Of a DNA stretch of 20,038 nucleotides, positions 1 to 6,011 are shown one piece after another. The notes under the pieces are model-generated. The model was not told the DNA's origin. It saw nothing but the letters and a program-made list of their open reading frames with translations, and did not search any database. Both the position numbers and the translations under genes were made by a program. Numbering within the stretch: position 1 is the first letter of the stretch; each line of letters opens with the position of its first letter. Source of the DNA: a virus; IMG/VR virus record IMGVR_UViG_3300035698_013734, positions 1 to 20,038 of that record; one strand, given 5' to 3'.

Positions 1-14
1 AAAGGAGAAATAAC

Positions 15-542
15 ATGATTAATTTAGATAGTATTCAATGTGATAAGAAATGGGGCCTGTATGAGATAGCCCTTGTAGGCAAGAAAATGATTGAGAACGG
101 CAAAACTCAATACTTCATTAACTTAATGTCCAGATGGCAAGGTCAGAAAGCCTTTGTAGCTCTAGATGGAGAATTTAGAGCAGAGCAGATGATTACCCCA
201 GGAATGAATGTATTATTCTTAGTAAACAACATGAGTGAAGAATGCTCTGTTGTTTCTTGGGCATTTGAACATGGCTTTGGTGCTCGACAAGGTTGGGAAT
301 TAAGTGGAGAAATAATAGCGGACGAGATCATAAATGATCCAAGAGGAATCCCAGAATTACAAATTCTGGGTCATGACGCAGCAGATGGAGCAATTAAATC
401 TCTTCTTGAACAAGGCATTGAGCAAGTTGCCCAATGTGGATATTATTCTGACCAGAGAAAAATAATAAAGAGGATAGGGGAAGGAATAGAATTTATACTA
501 ATTGAGTATAAATTCAAAGGGAGAAAGATAATTCGCTTCTAG
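15..542 (+). CDS. Hypothetical protein, 175 aa
   Basis: I do not recognise this protein. The frame is open from an ATG with AAAGGAG placed 8 bases upstream, and it closes with TAG. The sequence is soluble-looking, with mixed charge, no signal peptide and no membrane segment. A beta-rich N-terminal half (residues 12-75 alternate hydrophobic and polar) is followed by a more helical part and a basic C-terminus ending in KFKGRKIIRF. Only 10 bases separate its stop from the tRNA-like element at 553. Being first in the window, it may belong to an operon that begins upstream. The strong ribosome site and long open frame make the gene itself fairly secure; the function is unknown. Confidence 0.8.
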   Translation: MINLDSIQCDKKWGLYEIALVGKKMIENGKTQYFINLMSRWQGQKAFVALDGEFRAEQMITPGMNVLFLVNNMSEECSVVSWAFEHGFGARQGWELSGEIIADEIINDPRGIPELQILGHDAADGAIKSLLEQGIEQVAQCGYYSDQRKIIKRIGEGIEFILIEYKFKGRKIIRF

Positions 543-552
543 ACAATAATTT

Positions 553-604
553 AGGGCAGATAATGTTGGATTATCTTGGTTGAGTTCGATTCTCAACTGC
601 CCTT
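553..604 (+). ncRNA. tRNA-like RNA element lacking an anticodon arm (or branched terminator)
   Basis: Seen in the sequence: a 7-bp acceptor-like stem AGGGCAG/CTGCCCT (553-559 with 597-603), a hairpin ATAAT/ATTAT (560-564 with 570-574) with loop GTTGG, and a T-arm TTGAG/CTCAA (580-584 with 592-596) enclosing the canonical seven-base T-loop TTCGATT. The middle hairpin carries the GG that a D-loop would need to contact the T-loop. There is no room for a separate anticodon arm and no encoded CCA; the acceptor is followed by TTTT. It could be a degenerate tRNA, a tRNA mimic read by tRNA enzymes, or a branched terminator. The pairings are exact; the role is inferred. Confidence 0.5.
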
Positions 605-618
605 TTATGAGTTATTTA

Positions 619-641
619 AAATAGACAAGGTATGTCTATTT
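619..641 (+). promoter_or_regulatory. 9-bp hairpin or operator upstream of the 39-aa zinc protein gene
   Basis: AAATAGACA (619-627) and TGTCTATTT (633-641) form a perfect inverted repeat around AGGTA. It lies 10 bases before the AAAAGGAGAA ribosome site of the gene at 665. As DNA it could be an operator; as RNA it would be a stem-loop at the 5' side of the message. The A/T-rich stem without a T-run makes a terminator less likely. Confidence 0.4.
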
Positions 642-664
642 ATTTAATAGAAAAGGAGAAAAAG

Positions 665-784
665 ATGGAAAGCAATTTTGAAGAAGTTTTTGGGATTTAC
701 TATTGCTTAGAGTGTGGACAAGAAGCGTGTCTAATAGGACATACTTTGGTATGCGAAAGATGTGATATAGAGGAGGAATATTAA
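665..784 (+). CDS. Small CxxC/CxxC zinc-ribbon-like protein, 39 aa
   Basis: This short gene starts at an ATG preceded by AAAAGGAG with good spacing. Its TAA stop shares one base with the ATG of the next gene (TAATG), a typical phage coupling. The protein has two cysteine pairs, C14-x2-C17 and C30-x2-C33, separated by 12 residues, with an acidic tail. That is the arrangement of a minimal zinc ribbon or rubredoxin-like knuckle. It is too short for a catalytic function, so a nucleic-acid or protein-binding adaptor is plausible but unproven. The conserved metal-ligand spacing, ribosome site and overlap support its being real. Confidence 0.7.
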   Translation: MESNFEEVFGIYYCLECGQEACLIGHTLVCERCDIEEEY

Positions 785-1272
785 TGAAAACCTATTTAGT
801 CAATGAGAATTGTGGTGTTGAGATTTTCTCAAAAGTCTCCCAAGTTAAGGCTGCATACAAAGGAGTATACAAGGCATCAGATACATTAAGAGCCGGAGAA
901 GTGGTTGAATGCTTCTCAACAAATAATCCTGATCTGAGCGTAATCATTCGCAACAGATCGTCCAAGCCCTCCAAGATAGTTGTGGACAAGATGATACGAA
1001 TTTCCAGATTCTCGTTCATGATTAAGACCTATAGGAATGAATGGGTCAAGTTCGTGCAAAAGTATGGTAACAGTGATCTTGTACGAATCACTGTAAAAGA
1101 AGGATACAAATTAGAAGCTAAAGATATGATAGTTCATTATGACTATCAGAAAAAGGAATATAGCCTTTACTCTGTATTAGAAGATTTTGATGTCCAAGAA
1201 ATATCTTGGAATCAATTAAACCTCCTTATTCAACAAGGAGTAGCAACAGACATCCCAAGAAAAAGATATTAA
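784..1272 (+). CDS. Hypothetical protein, 162 aa
   Basis: Unrecognised protein. AGGAGG lies 7 bases before the ATG, which overlaps the stop of the 39-aa gene by one base. It is basic overall (many Lys and Arg, ending PRKRY), rich in predicted beta strands, and has no membrane segment. The central part (about residues 55-75, RNRSSKPSKIVVDK) is strongly basic and could contact nucleic acid, but that is only an inference from charge. It appears to be co-transcribed with its neighbours at 665 and 1286. Confidence 0.8.
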   Translation: MKTYLVNENCGVEIFSKVSQVKAAYKGVYKASDTLRAGEVVECFSTNNPDLSVIIRNRSSKPSKIVVDKMIRISRFSFMIKTYRNEWVKFVQKYGNSDLVRITVKEGYKLEAKDMIVHYDYQKKEYSLYSVLEDFDVQEISWNQLNLLIQQGVATDIPRKRY

Positions 1273-1285
1273 AAGGAGAAATAAA

Positions 1286-1594
1286 ATGATTGTAGATGAA
1301 AGAGCTTTGAGTATCATGAAGGCAGAAGTAATGCTCTCCAAACTTGACAAGGTAGGCCCGATGAGAATGACAAAAATGTTACCTTCGGGGAACATTGCTA
1401 TTCTTCAAGTTGCTGATCCAGAAGCCGTGCCGGAAAGAACAAAAATAATCCGCCAGATTCCAGGAAAAATAGGGAAGTGGCTCCGTTCAGTTGAAGCTGC
1501 TATGAGAGTTGGAAAAATCGTATATCTTAATTCCATGAGAGGTGGAGATAAAATCCGCCAAGGTAATAGCCGTGCAGATAGAAAGGGGGCGTAA
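1286..1594 (+). CDS. Hypothetical basic protein, 102 aa
   Basis: Unrecognised protein starting 13 bases after the previous stop behind AAAAGGAGAA. The N-terminal half is mixed, whereas the C-terminal 40 residues are rich in Arg, Lys and Gly (ending RADRKGA), which suggests a flexible nucleic-acid-binding tail. There is no signal peptide or membrane helix. The bases around its ribosome site closely resemble those at the start of the first gene in the window (positions 2-19 against 1272-1289), suggesting a copied or constrained translation start. Confidence 0.75.
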   Translation: MIVDERALSIMKAEVMLSKLDKVGPMRMTKMLPSGNIAILQVADPEAVPERTKIIRQIPGKIGKWLRSVEAAMRVGKIVYLNSMRGGDKIRQGNSRADRKGA

Positions 1595-1597
1595 ATA

Positions 1598-2110
1598 ATG
1601 TATGAAGAATATTTAGATAGATGGAAATCACCAATTAGTTATTTCGGATTTAATCCTGTTGGGGATTTCTTCGTTATGGCTAGAACAAGAGATAGCCGAT
1701 TGCTTCAGAACATGAACTATGATTCTATGTTAGGGAAATTGGAGAAATTCAATCCAAAAAAAATAGTAGTAAATGAAGAGTTAACTTCTGGAGAAAATAA
1801 CTATGTCTATGATTTTAGATGTAGTCATTGGGCTGAAGGTTGGGTGGAGTATATCTGCATTAGAGCGGATGCTCCTGAAGAGATATTAAAAGAAGCCTTT
1901 GAGCTTCTTGAACATATTTCATATCCAGGAACTGCAATCGACCAAGAAAAATTTGAAGAAGAATTTCTCTGGGAACAAGAAAAAGAATGGTTAAATGCAG
2001 GTATAGACGAAAGAATAGATTGGTGTAAAAAAGCCAAAATTTCTATATTTGCAAGTAGAGGAGATGATTTACCAGAAGAGGTAAAACCATTAATCGGTAC
2101 AGATATATGA
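1598..2110 (+). CDS. Hypothetical acidic protein, 170 aa
   Basis: Unrecognised protein. The start is an ATG 10 bases after AAGGGGG and 3 bases after the preceding stop. It is acidic and Trp-rich (about seven Trp), with an alpha/beta-looking N-terminal half and a helical, Glu-rich segment around residues 105-145 (EEFLWEQEKEWLNAG). No membrane segment or metal motif is seen. Its TGA overlaps the ATG of the next small gene as ATGA. The high Trp and acidic content may suit a protein-binding role, possibly toward a host factor, but nothing in the sequence fixes this. Confidence 0.8.
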   Translation: MYEEYLDRWKSPISYFGFNPVGDFFVMARTRDSRLLQNMNYDSMLGKLEKFNPKKIVVNEELTSGENNYVYDFRCSHWAEGWVEYICIRADAPEEILKEAFELLEHISYPGTAIDQEKFEEEFLWEQEKEWLNAGIDERIDWCKKAKISIFASRGDDLPEEVKPLIGTDI

Positions 2111-2247
2111 ACGATATCTATACATGGCTGGACGAGATAATAAAAAATCAGAAAGGACAAGTGGATATCTTAGATAGTATCACTTCTCCTTTCTCCGCTG
2201 CTGATATATGCGATATGGTGAGGGAAATAGATGAACCAAATAATTAA
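2107..2247 (+). CDS. Small hypothetical protein, 46 aa
   Basis: A short frame whose ATG overlaps the previous stop (ATGA) and whose end overlaps the sigma-like gene by 17 bases. The predicted protein is acidic (many Asp, Glu and Ile) and would fold as one or two helices. No ribosome site is obvious, so translation would depend on coupling to the upstream gene. Its presence in the gap between two well-supported genes and the overlaps at both ends favour a real gene, but the length keeps confidence modest. Confidence 0.5.
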   Translation: MNDIYTWLDEIIKNQKGQVDILDSITSPFSAADICDMVREIDEPNN

Positions 2248-2743
2248 AGATAATTTAAATATTATCAGAAAGGTCGCTTGGCAGTTTGTCCCGAAAAAAG
2301 ATCACAATCAAGATTTAGATATGGTTGATGATCTTGTCCAAGAAGGGTGCTTGTGCCTTTTGAAGAAGTATAAACACTTCAATAAGGAAAAAGCGAAGAT
2401 TTCAACATATATATATCATATATGTTTAAATCGCTTTAAGGATATTAAAAAAAGAGAAAGGGAAAAAGCATATAATGATATGCGGGTTATGTTAGATGAA
2501 AGTGGCAAGAATGATATAGACCCTTTCTATTCCGCCGCTTTTAAAGATGCGGTAACAAAACTTTCTAAAGAGTCGCAAGAAATAATAAAAGTGATTATAG
2601 AAAATCCTTCTATATTTCTCAAAATTCCAGAAAATAAAAGCTCTAGATATGCAATTAAAAAATATCTAGAGCTTCAAGGATGGTCGTATCGCAAGATACA
2701 CAAAAAATTTAGAGAAATCAATATGTTTATGGATGAGTATTAA
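2231..2743 (+). CDS. Sigma-70 region-2-like RNA polymerase sigma factor
   Basis: Residues about 10-78 match the sigma-70 region 2 pattern: a helix, then DDLVQEGCLCLLKKYKHF, a KEKAKISTY segment in place of the family's D-x-x-x-G-x-x-FSTYA, and a helix with ICLNRFKDIKKRER. In this family the region binds the beta' coiled coil of RNA polymerase and melts the -10 element. The C-terminal half (about 110-168) ends in a helix-turn-helix-like stretch, LELQGWSYRKIHKKFREI, where region 4 would lie, though it matches only loosely. At 170 aa the size fits a small phage or ECF-like sigma. The start has AGGG 8 bases upstream. It may drive the promoter family described below, by inference only. A strong inverted repeat lies inside the gene at 2638-2674. 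Confidence 0.65.
   Translation: MNQIIKDNLNIIRKVAWQFVPKKDHNQDLDMVDDLVQEGCLCLLKKYKHFNKEKAKISTYIYHICLNRFKDIKKREREKAYNDMRVMLDESGKNDIDPFYSAAFKDAVTKLSKESQEIIKVIIENPSIFLKIPENKSSRYAIKKYLELQGWSYRKIHKKFREINMFMDEY
2638..2674 (+). repeat. 13-bp perfect inverted repeat inside the sigma-like gene
   Basis: AAGCTCTAGATAT (2638-2650) and ATATCTAGAGCTT (2662-2674) are exact reverse complements around an 11-base loop. The stem lies in the 3' part of the sigma-like gene, coding for about residues 136-148. In mRNA it would be the most stable local fold nearby; in DNA it is operator-like. There is no T-run, so it is not an intrinsic terminator. Confidence 0.6.
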
Positions 2744-2865
2744 TGAATACAGAAGAAATTGATCTTGGTCGAGATCACAATCTTATTTGCAAAAAAGGCA
2801 GTAAAGAATTTCATATATACTATAACATACATATAGTAGATATCGAAACAGAAAGGATAATATGA
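2743..2865 (+). CDS. Small hypothetical protein, 40 aa
   Basis: A short frame starting at the TAATG overlap with the sigma-like gene and ending at the ATGA overlap with the ligase gene, so it exactly fills the gap between the two. The sequence mixes charged residues with a short beta-like segment (EFHIYYNIHIVDIE). There is no recognisable domain. Overlaps at both ends and the absence of other content in this interval favour a real gene that links translation of the sigma-like protein to the ligase. Confidence 0.55.
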   Translation: MNTEEIDLGRDHNLICKKGSKEFHIYYNIHIVDIETERII

Positions 2866-4094
2866 ACAGATATATAGAAATACCAGAAAATGCAGTCAAA
2901 CTTCCCCAACTTTACGGAATAGATAAAAAGAAAAAAGTTAGAATTTGGAATATACTGAGTTATGATAATATAATTCAGATGTCTTCCGGTCTAATAGATG
3001 GAGAACAAGTAGTAACACAAAATTCTTGTAAGCCAAAAAATACAGGACGAGCAAATGCTACTACTCCAGTACAACAGGCAAGAAAAGAAGCCAAGTCCAG
3101 ATGGCTTCACCAAATCAAGAAAAATGGATACAGAAGGACGATTGAAGAGGCAAAGAAACCTCAAATTCGTCCTATGAAAGCAAAGAGAACTTGGGATGAT
3201 GTTGATATAGAACAATTCATGCCCATGATTGCACAACCTAAATTAGATGGATTGCGGTGTCTTAACGAGATGGACAGGAATTTGAGTAAACTTACTCAGC
3301 ACTCTAAGGGTGGTGGAGAATACGATGTTACTCATATAAAAGACCAATTAGAATGGATAATGGGGCAGATTCAAGGGTATGGAGATCAGATGTTAGATAT
3401 TATTCTTGATGGGGAATTATATGTGCATGGTGTGCCTTTAGAAACACTTAACTCCTGGGTTAGAAATTACAGACCTGAATCAAGAGCCCTTGAACTTCAT
3501 GTATATGATTTCGTCCTAATTGGACATGAGGAACAGTCATGCCGAGTAAGGTTAGATATGCTAAAAAGAACAGCAGCAGAAAACTTTGGAACTGAAATGA
3601 CTCCTGATATCAAATATGTAGAAAGGAGGATTGTAAATAGTAAAGCCGAAGCCAAGAAGTACCACGATGAAAAAGTAGCAGAAGGATATGAAGGTATAAT
3701 GCTCAGGAAACAAGATAAAGGGTATCTATATGGGCACAAATGCGACAATCTCATCAAAGGGAAAGTCCCTCAAGACGATGAATTCTTAATCGTTGATTAT
3801 AGAGAAGGTTCGGGAACTACAAAAGGATGTATTGAGTTTGAGTGTCTAATGAGATCGGGAAATACTTTCTTCTGTGCCCCCAAAATGTCATATAAAGTTA
3901 GAAAACAAATGTTTGAAGAAGGAGAAAAATATATAGGACAATACTTAAAAGTTAGGTATAACGGCTTTACTGAGAAAAATAAAATACCTTGTTTCGCAAG
4001 GGGAATCTCATTAAGGCTTGAGAAAGACATGGACAATCTTTTTCCAGAAAATTTAGTAGCAAGAGCCATAGCAAGAAAAAAACAAGGGAGATAA
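2862..4094 (+). CDS. ATP-dependent DNA ligase
   Basis: Seals nicks by transferring AMP from ATP to an active-site lysine, then to the 5' phosphate. The nucleotidyltransferase motifs are in order: motif I PKLDGLRC with the adenylated lysine at K127, motif III DGELY (183-187), motif IIIa VYDFV (214-218), motif IV EGIMLR (277-282) and motif V LIKGK (297-301). An OB-fold C-terminal domain follows (about 305-400). Residues 1-105 form an N-terminal module with GLIDGEQV and a run of Lys/Arg/Gln helices (TTPVQQARKEAKSRW), as seen in several phage ligases, probably for DNA engagement. Length of 410 aa is normal for this group. AAAGGA precedes the ATG, which overlaps the previous stop. It likely joins Okazaki fragments or repair nicks alongside the phage polymerase. 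Confidence 0.95.
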   Translation: MNRYIEIPENAVKLPQLYGIDKKKKVRIWNILSYDNIIQMSSGLIDGEQVVTQNSCKPKNTGRANATTPVQQARKEAKSRWLHQIKKNGYRRTIEEAKKPQIRPMKAKRTWDDVDIEQFMPMIAQPKLDGLRCLNEMDRNLSKLTQHSKGGGEYDVTHIKDQLEWIMGQIQGYGDQMLDIILDGELYVHGVPLETLNSWVRNYRPESRALELHVYDFVLIGHEEQSCRVRLDMLKRTAAENFGTEMTPDIKYVERRIVNSKAEAKKYHDEKVAEGYEGIMLRKQDKGYLYGHKCDNLIKGKVPQDDEFLIVDYREGSGTTKGCIEFECLMRSGNTFFCAPKMSYKVRKQMFEEGEKYIGQYLKVRYNGFTEKNKIPCFARGISLRLEKDMDNLFPENLVARAIARKKQGR

Positions 4095-4101
4095 GTAAAA
4101 A

Positions 4102-4998
4102 ATGACAAAAACAAAAAAGGCAAACAAGAACTGGATGTACGAAAAGATAGTTAACAAAATATTAGAGGCTATGGAACAAGGAAAGTTACCTTGGGAGAAA
4201 CCTTGGTATTCTCGTTACAATGGCCCAAAGAGTTTGAGTACAAAAAAAGAGTACAGGGGAATCAACAATATCATGCTTGGATGGGAGAACGATCAAAAAG
4301 GTTATGATTGTGAATGGTGGTGTACCTTTGCACAGGCTATCAAATTAGGAGGCCGTGTTAGAAAAGGGGAAAAATCTATGCCAGTTATGTTCTTCAAACC
4401 ATTTGTTACAACTGTAGAAGAGGAAGACAAAGAAACCGGTAAAATTGTAGAAAAAGATAAAATGAGATGGACATCAAGGCTTTTCTATGTTTTTAATGCT
4501 CAACAATGCGAGGGAATAGATATTCCAGCAAAAGAAGTAAGAGAAAAAATAGATCCACTAGATGAAGCTGAATCTATAATAGGAAACTATACAGATTGTC
4601 CCACAATCAAGATGGGCGAGTCAAGTGCTTACTATAGTCCGAAACTTGATTACATCGGAATTCCATCAAGAAATGATTTTAAAACTGCTGATGGATTCTA
4701 CAAAACTTTGTTCCATGAGATGACCCATTCTACTGGAGCAGAATCCAGATTGAAAAGAAAAGGGGTCATGAACTTTGACACATTCGGTTCTGAACAATAC
4801 GGAAGAGAAGAGTTGATAGCCGAGTTCGGGGCATCGTTCTTATGTGCGGAGGCCGGTATAGATAATACTGAAAAACATTCTGCGGCTTATATACAAGGTT
4901 GGATGAAGTCTATTAAAGATGATCCAAAGATGATTGTAACAGCTGCTTCTCAAGCACAAAAAGCAAGTGAGTATATCCTCGGAAGTAAAGATGAATAG
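4102..4998 (+). CDS. ArdC-type antirestriction protein with zincin-like peptidase motif
   Basis: The N-terminal 130 residues match the ArdC N-terminal domain, which binds single-stranded DNA: KIVNKILEAMEQGKLPWEKPW (11-31), then a YRGINNIML segment (51-59), an EWWCTFAQA segment (71-79), GGRVRKGEK (83-91) and FYVFNAQQCEGI (128-139). The C-terminal part carries HEMTH at 205-209, the zinc motif of zincin metallopeptidases, with a probable third ligand in EELIAEFGASF (236-246). In the family the protein enters or protects incoming DNA against host restriction; the peptidase activity is less certain. GGGAG sits 11 bases before the start. It follows the ligase by 7 bases and precedes a pair of hairpins at its stop codon. 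Together with the methyltransferase at 12850 it suggests a defence-evasion role. Confidence 0.9.
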   Translation: MTKTKKANKNWMYEKIVNKILEAMEQGKLPWEKPWYSRYNGPKSLSTKKEYRGINNIMLGWENDQKGYDCEWWCTFAQAIKLGGRVRKGEKSMPVMFFKPFVTTVEEEDKETGKIVEKDKMRWTSRLFYVFNAQQCEGIDIPAKEVREKIDPLDEAESIIGNYTDCPTIKMGESSAYYSPKLDYIGIPSRNDFKTADGFYKTLFHEMTHSTGAESRLKRKGVMNFDTFGSEQYGREELIAEFGASFLCAEAGIDNTEKHSAAYIQGWMKSIKDDPKMIVTAASQAQKASEYILGSKDE

Positions 4999-5176
4999 AG
5001 TTTTTGCTCTAAAGGAAATTAAGATCGACTTTTTAAAAGTTCCAGGAGTCGATCTTAATTTCTTGCACAAGTTTTTAGATGGGGCATTTCATTCTACAAA
5101 TATGCAAGAATATAAGAAGATAAAAATTGCCCAGAAATTAGGGATAATAAAAAGAATAGTATTAAAAATAGTATAA
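4991..5176 (+). CDS. Small basic hypothetical protein, 61 aa
   Basis: The ATG at 4991 overlaps the end of the ArdC-type gene by 8 bases, with GGAAG just upstream; an in-frame start at 4967 is possible but lacks a ribosome site. The protein is basic, ends in a hydrophobic/basic stretch (KKIKIAQKLGIIKRIVLKIV) and has no known domain. Its first third is encoded by a remarkable 16-bp perfect inverted repeat (5015-5062), so the interval may serve as structured RNA as well as, or instead of, coding. Phage-like codons and clean spacing to the next gene keep the coding call. Confidence 0.5.
   Translation: MNRVFALKEIKIDFLKVPGVDLNFLHKFLDGAFHSTNMQEYKKIKIAQKLGIIKRIVLKIV
5013..5064 (+). repeat. 16-bp perfect inverted repeat, RNA stem-loop
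   Basis: GAAATTAAGATCGACT (5015-5030) and AGTCGATCTTAATTTC (5047-5062) are exact reverse complements; G14/U63 and A13/U64 pairing would extend the RNA stem to 18 bp. The loop is 16 bases, including TTTTAAAA. A second small hairpin, TAGAG/CTCTA (4996-5000 with 5007-5011), abuts it on the 5' side, starting at the TAG of the ArdC-type gene. No T-run follows, so this is not an ordinary terminator. An RNase III-type processing site or message stabiliser is possible. Confidence 0.65.
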
Positions 5177-5370
5177 GGAGAAAATTATGAATAGTATAAC
5201 AGTAATCTACACAGCAGAATATAGAAAAGGCACATTTAAGACAGAAGGGGATTGGCAGTTTGATGAATTACTTAAAAAGATGAAGAAAATGAAAGAAAAT
5301 ATTTACTCTTCTGATAAAGCAACAAGAACAATAATAATAGCAGATTAATATAAGGAGAAAATTATGAATA
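5172..5370 (+). repeat. Direct repeat of a translation start region (22 bp at 5172-5193 and 5349-5370)
   Basis: The 22 bases at 5172-5193 and 5349-5370 are identical. Each copy holds the TAAGGAG ribosome site, the ATG and the first bases of a gene. The copies are 177 bp apart, a multiple of three, and bracket the 53-aa gene exactly. Recombination between them would delete that gene and leave the next one with an intact start. Confidence 0.7.
5187..5348 (+). CDS. Small hypothetical protein, 53 aa
   Basis: A short gene starting at an ATG behind TAAGGAG and ending with TAA. The protein has a beta-like start (NSITVIYTAEYRKGTF), a Lys-rich helix (FDELLKKMKKMKENIY) and a short hydrophobic end. The pattern resembles a small beta-alpha-beta fold but no family is recognised. 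Its ribosome-site region is duplicated exactly before the next gene, which supports active translation and suggests a duplication of the start region. Confidence 0.7.
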   Translation: MNSITVIYTAEYRKGTFKTEGDWQFDELLKKMKKMKENIYSSDKATRTIIIAD

Positions 5371-5696
5371 CAGAAGGAATTAAAAAAGGTATAAAAGAAC
5401 TAGAAAAAAAAATAAAACAAGAAAAAAAAATAACTAAAGCCTGTATAAAAGAATACAATTTATATATAAATGAACAGATACATATCTTAATGGATTTGTT
5501 AATATCAGATAAAAATATTTCTATTTTAGGTCTAAAAGAAAAGTTTAACATAATAAGATCTCTTTTTAAAATTCCGTATAGATTAAAAAAATTAAACAAG
5601 GAAATTTATAATTCTTATACATTAGCAAATGAGTTAAAATGTGAAAGAAATATATTAGTAGCCTATCTTTATGAATATAATGATTCAGATGTATAA
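5364..5696 (+). CDS. Hypothetical coiled-coil protein, 110 aa
   Basis: Unrecognised protein starting behind TAAGGAG. Residues 5-35 are a highly charged Lys/Glu helix (GIKELEKKIKQEKKITKAC) that should form a coiled coil, followed by a second helical part rich in Leu, Ile and Asn. The gene is even more A/T-rich than its neighbours, with long A-runs. The last codons (GTA TAA) form the upstream box of a candidate promoter at 5691-5721, so the transcript may be renewed right after this gene. Confidence 0.75.
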   Translation: MNTEGIKKGIKELEKKIKQEKKITKACIKEYNLYINEQIHILMDLLISDKNISILGLKEKFNIIRSLFKIPYRLKKLNKEIYNSYTLANELKCERNILVAYLYEYNDSDV

Positions 5697-5721
5697 AAAT
5701 TAGTATTATAATCGTATTATA
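5691..5721 (+). promoter_or_regulatory. Candidate phage promoter, degenerate copy of the shared family
   Basis: GTATAA (5691-5696), exactly 15 bases, then TCGTATTATA (5712-5721). This keeps the spacing of the three better copies in the window (GTATTA, N15, TCGTATAATA) with one change in the upstream box and one in the -10-like part. It lies before the gene at 5739 and would drive that gene and the primase. The upstream box overlaps the end of the preceding coding frame. Confidence 0.5.
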
Positions 5722-5738
5722 TGTAAGGAGTAAAAAAT

Positions 5739-6011
5739 ATGAAAAAAGTATATAGGTTTTATTCAGACCCAGGTCATGGGTGGCTAAGAGTAGACTTTAT
5801 CGAACTCATCCATTTAAATATCTATTCAAAGATATCAACTTGTTCTTATCGAAAGGGAAAGTATGTATATCTTGAAGAAGATAGAGATGCCGGTATATTT
5901 ATAGAAGCAAAAAAAGCATCTGGACAACAAGTTAAGATAAATTTTTTAAAACAAGCAGAGGTATATTCTAATATTAGAAGATACCCAAGTTATAGCGTAT
6001 CGGAGAACTAA
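5739..6011 (+). CDS. Conserved phage hypothetical protein, 90 aa
   Basis: The pattern YSDPGHGWLRV near the N-terminus, then LIHLNIYSKISTCSYRKG, YLEEDRDAG and a closing FIEA segment, is one I recall from a widespread small phage protein of unknown function in bacteriophage replication regions; I have no better name for it. It is soluble and beta-rich. TAAGGAG lies 10 bases before the ATG. The stop is directly followed by the ATG of the primase gene, so the two are probably translated together. A role next to replication is suggested only by position. Confidence 0.8.
   Translation: MKKVYRFYSDPGHGWLRVDFIELIHLNIYSKISTCSYRKGKYVYLEEDRDAGIFIEAKKASGQQVKINFLKQAEVYSNIRRYPSYSVSEN

Noticed and set aside
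554-603. A complete functional tRNA gene
   Set aside because: Only about 50 bases lie between the paired acceptor strands, too short for D, anticodon and T arms; no alternative 5' acceptor strand is seen upstream.
622-650. TAGACA and TAATAG as a promoter for the 39-aa gene
   Set aside because: Both boxes are poor matches and TAGACA is part of the perfect inverted repeat, which explains it better.
3283-3298. Palindrome TGAGTAA/TTACTCA within the ligase gene as an operator
   Set aside because: Seven base pairs in a well-conserved coding part of the ligase (motif Ia region) are easily a chance match; no second copy is seen.
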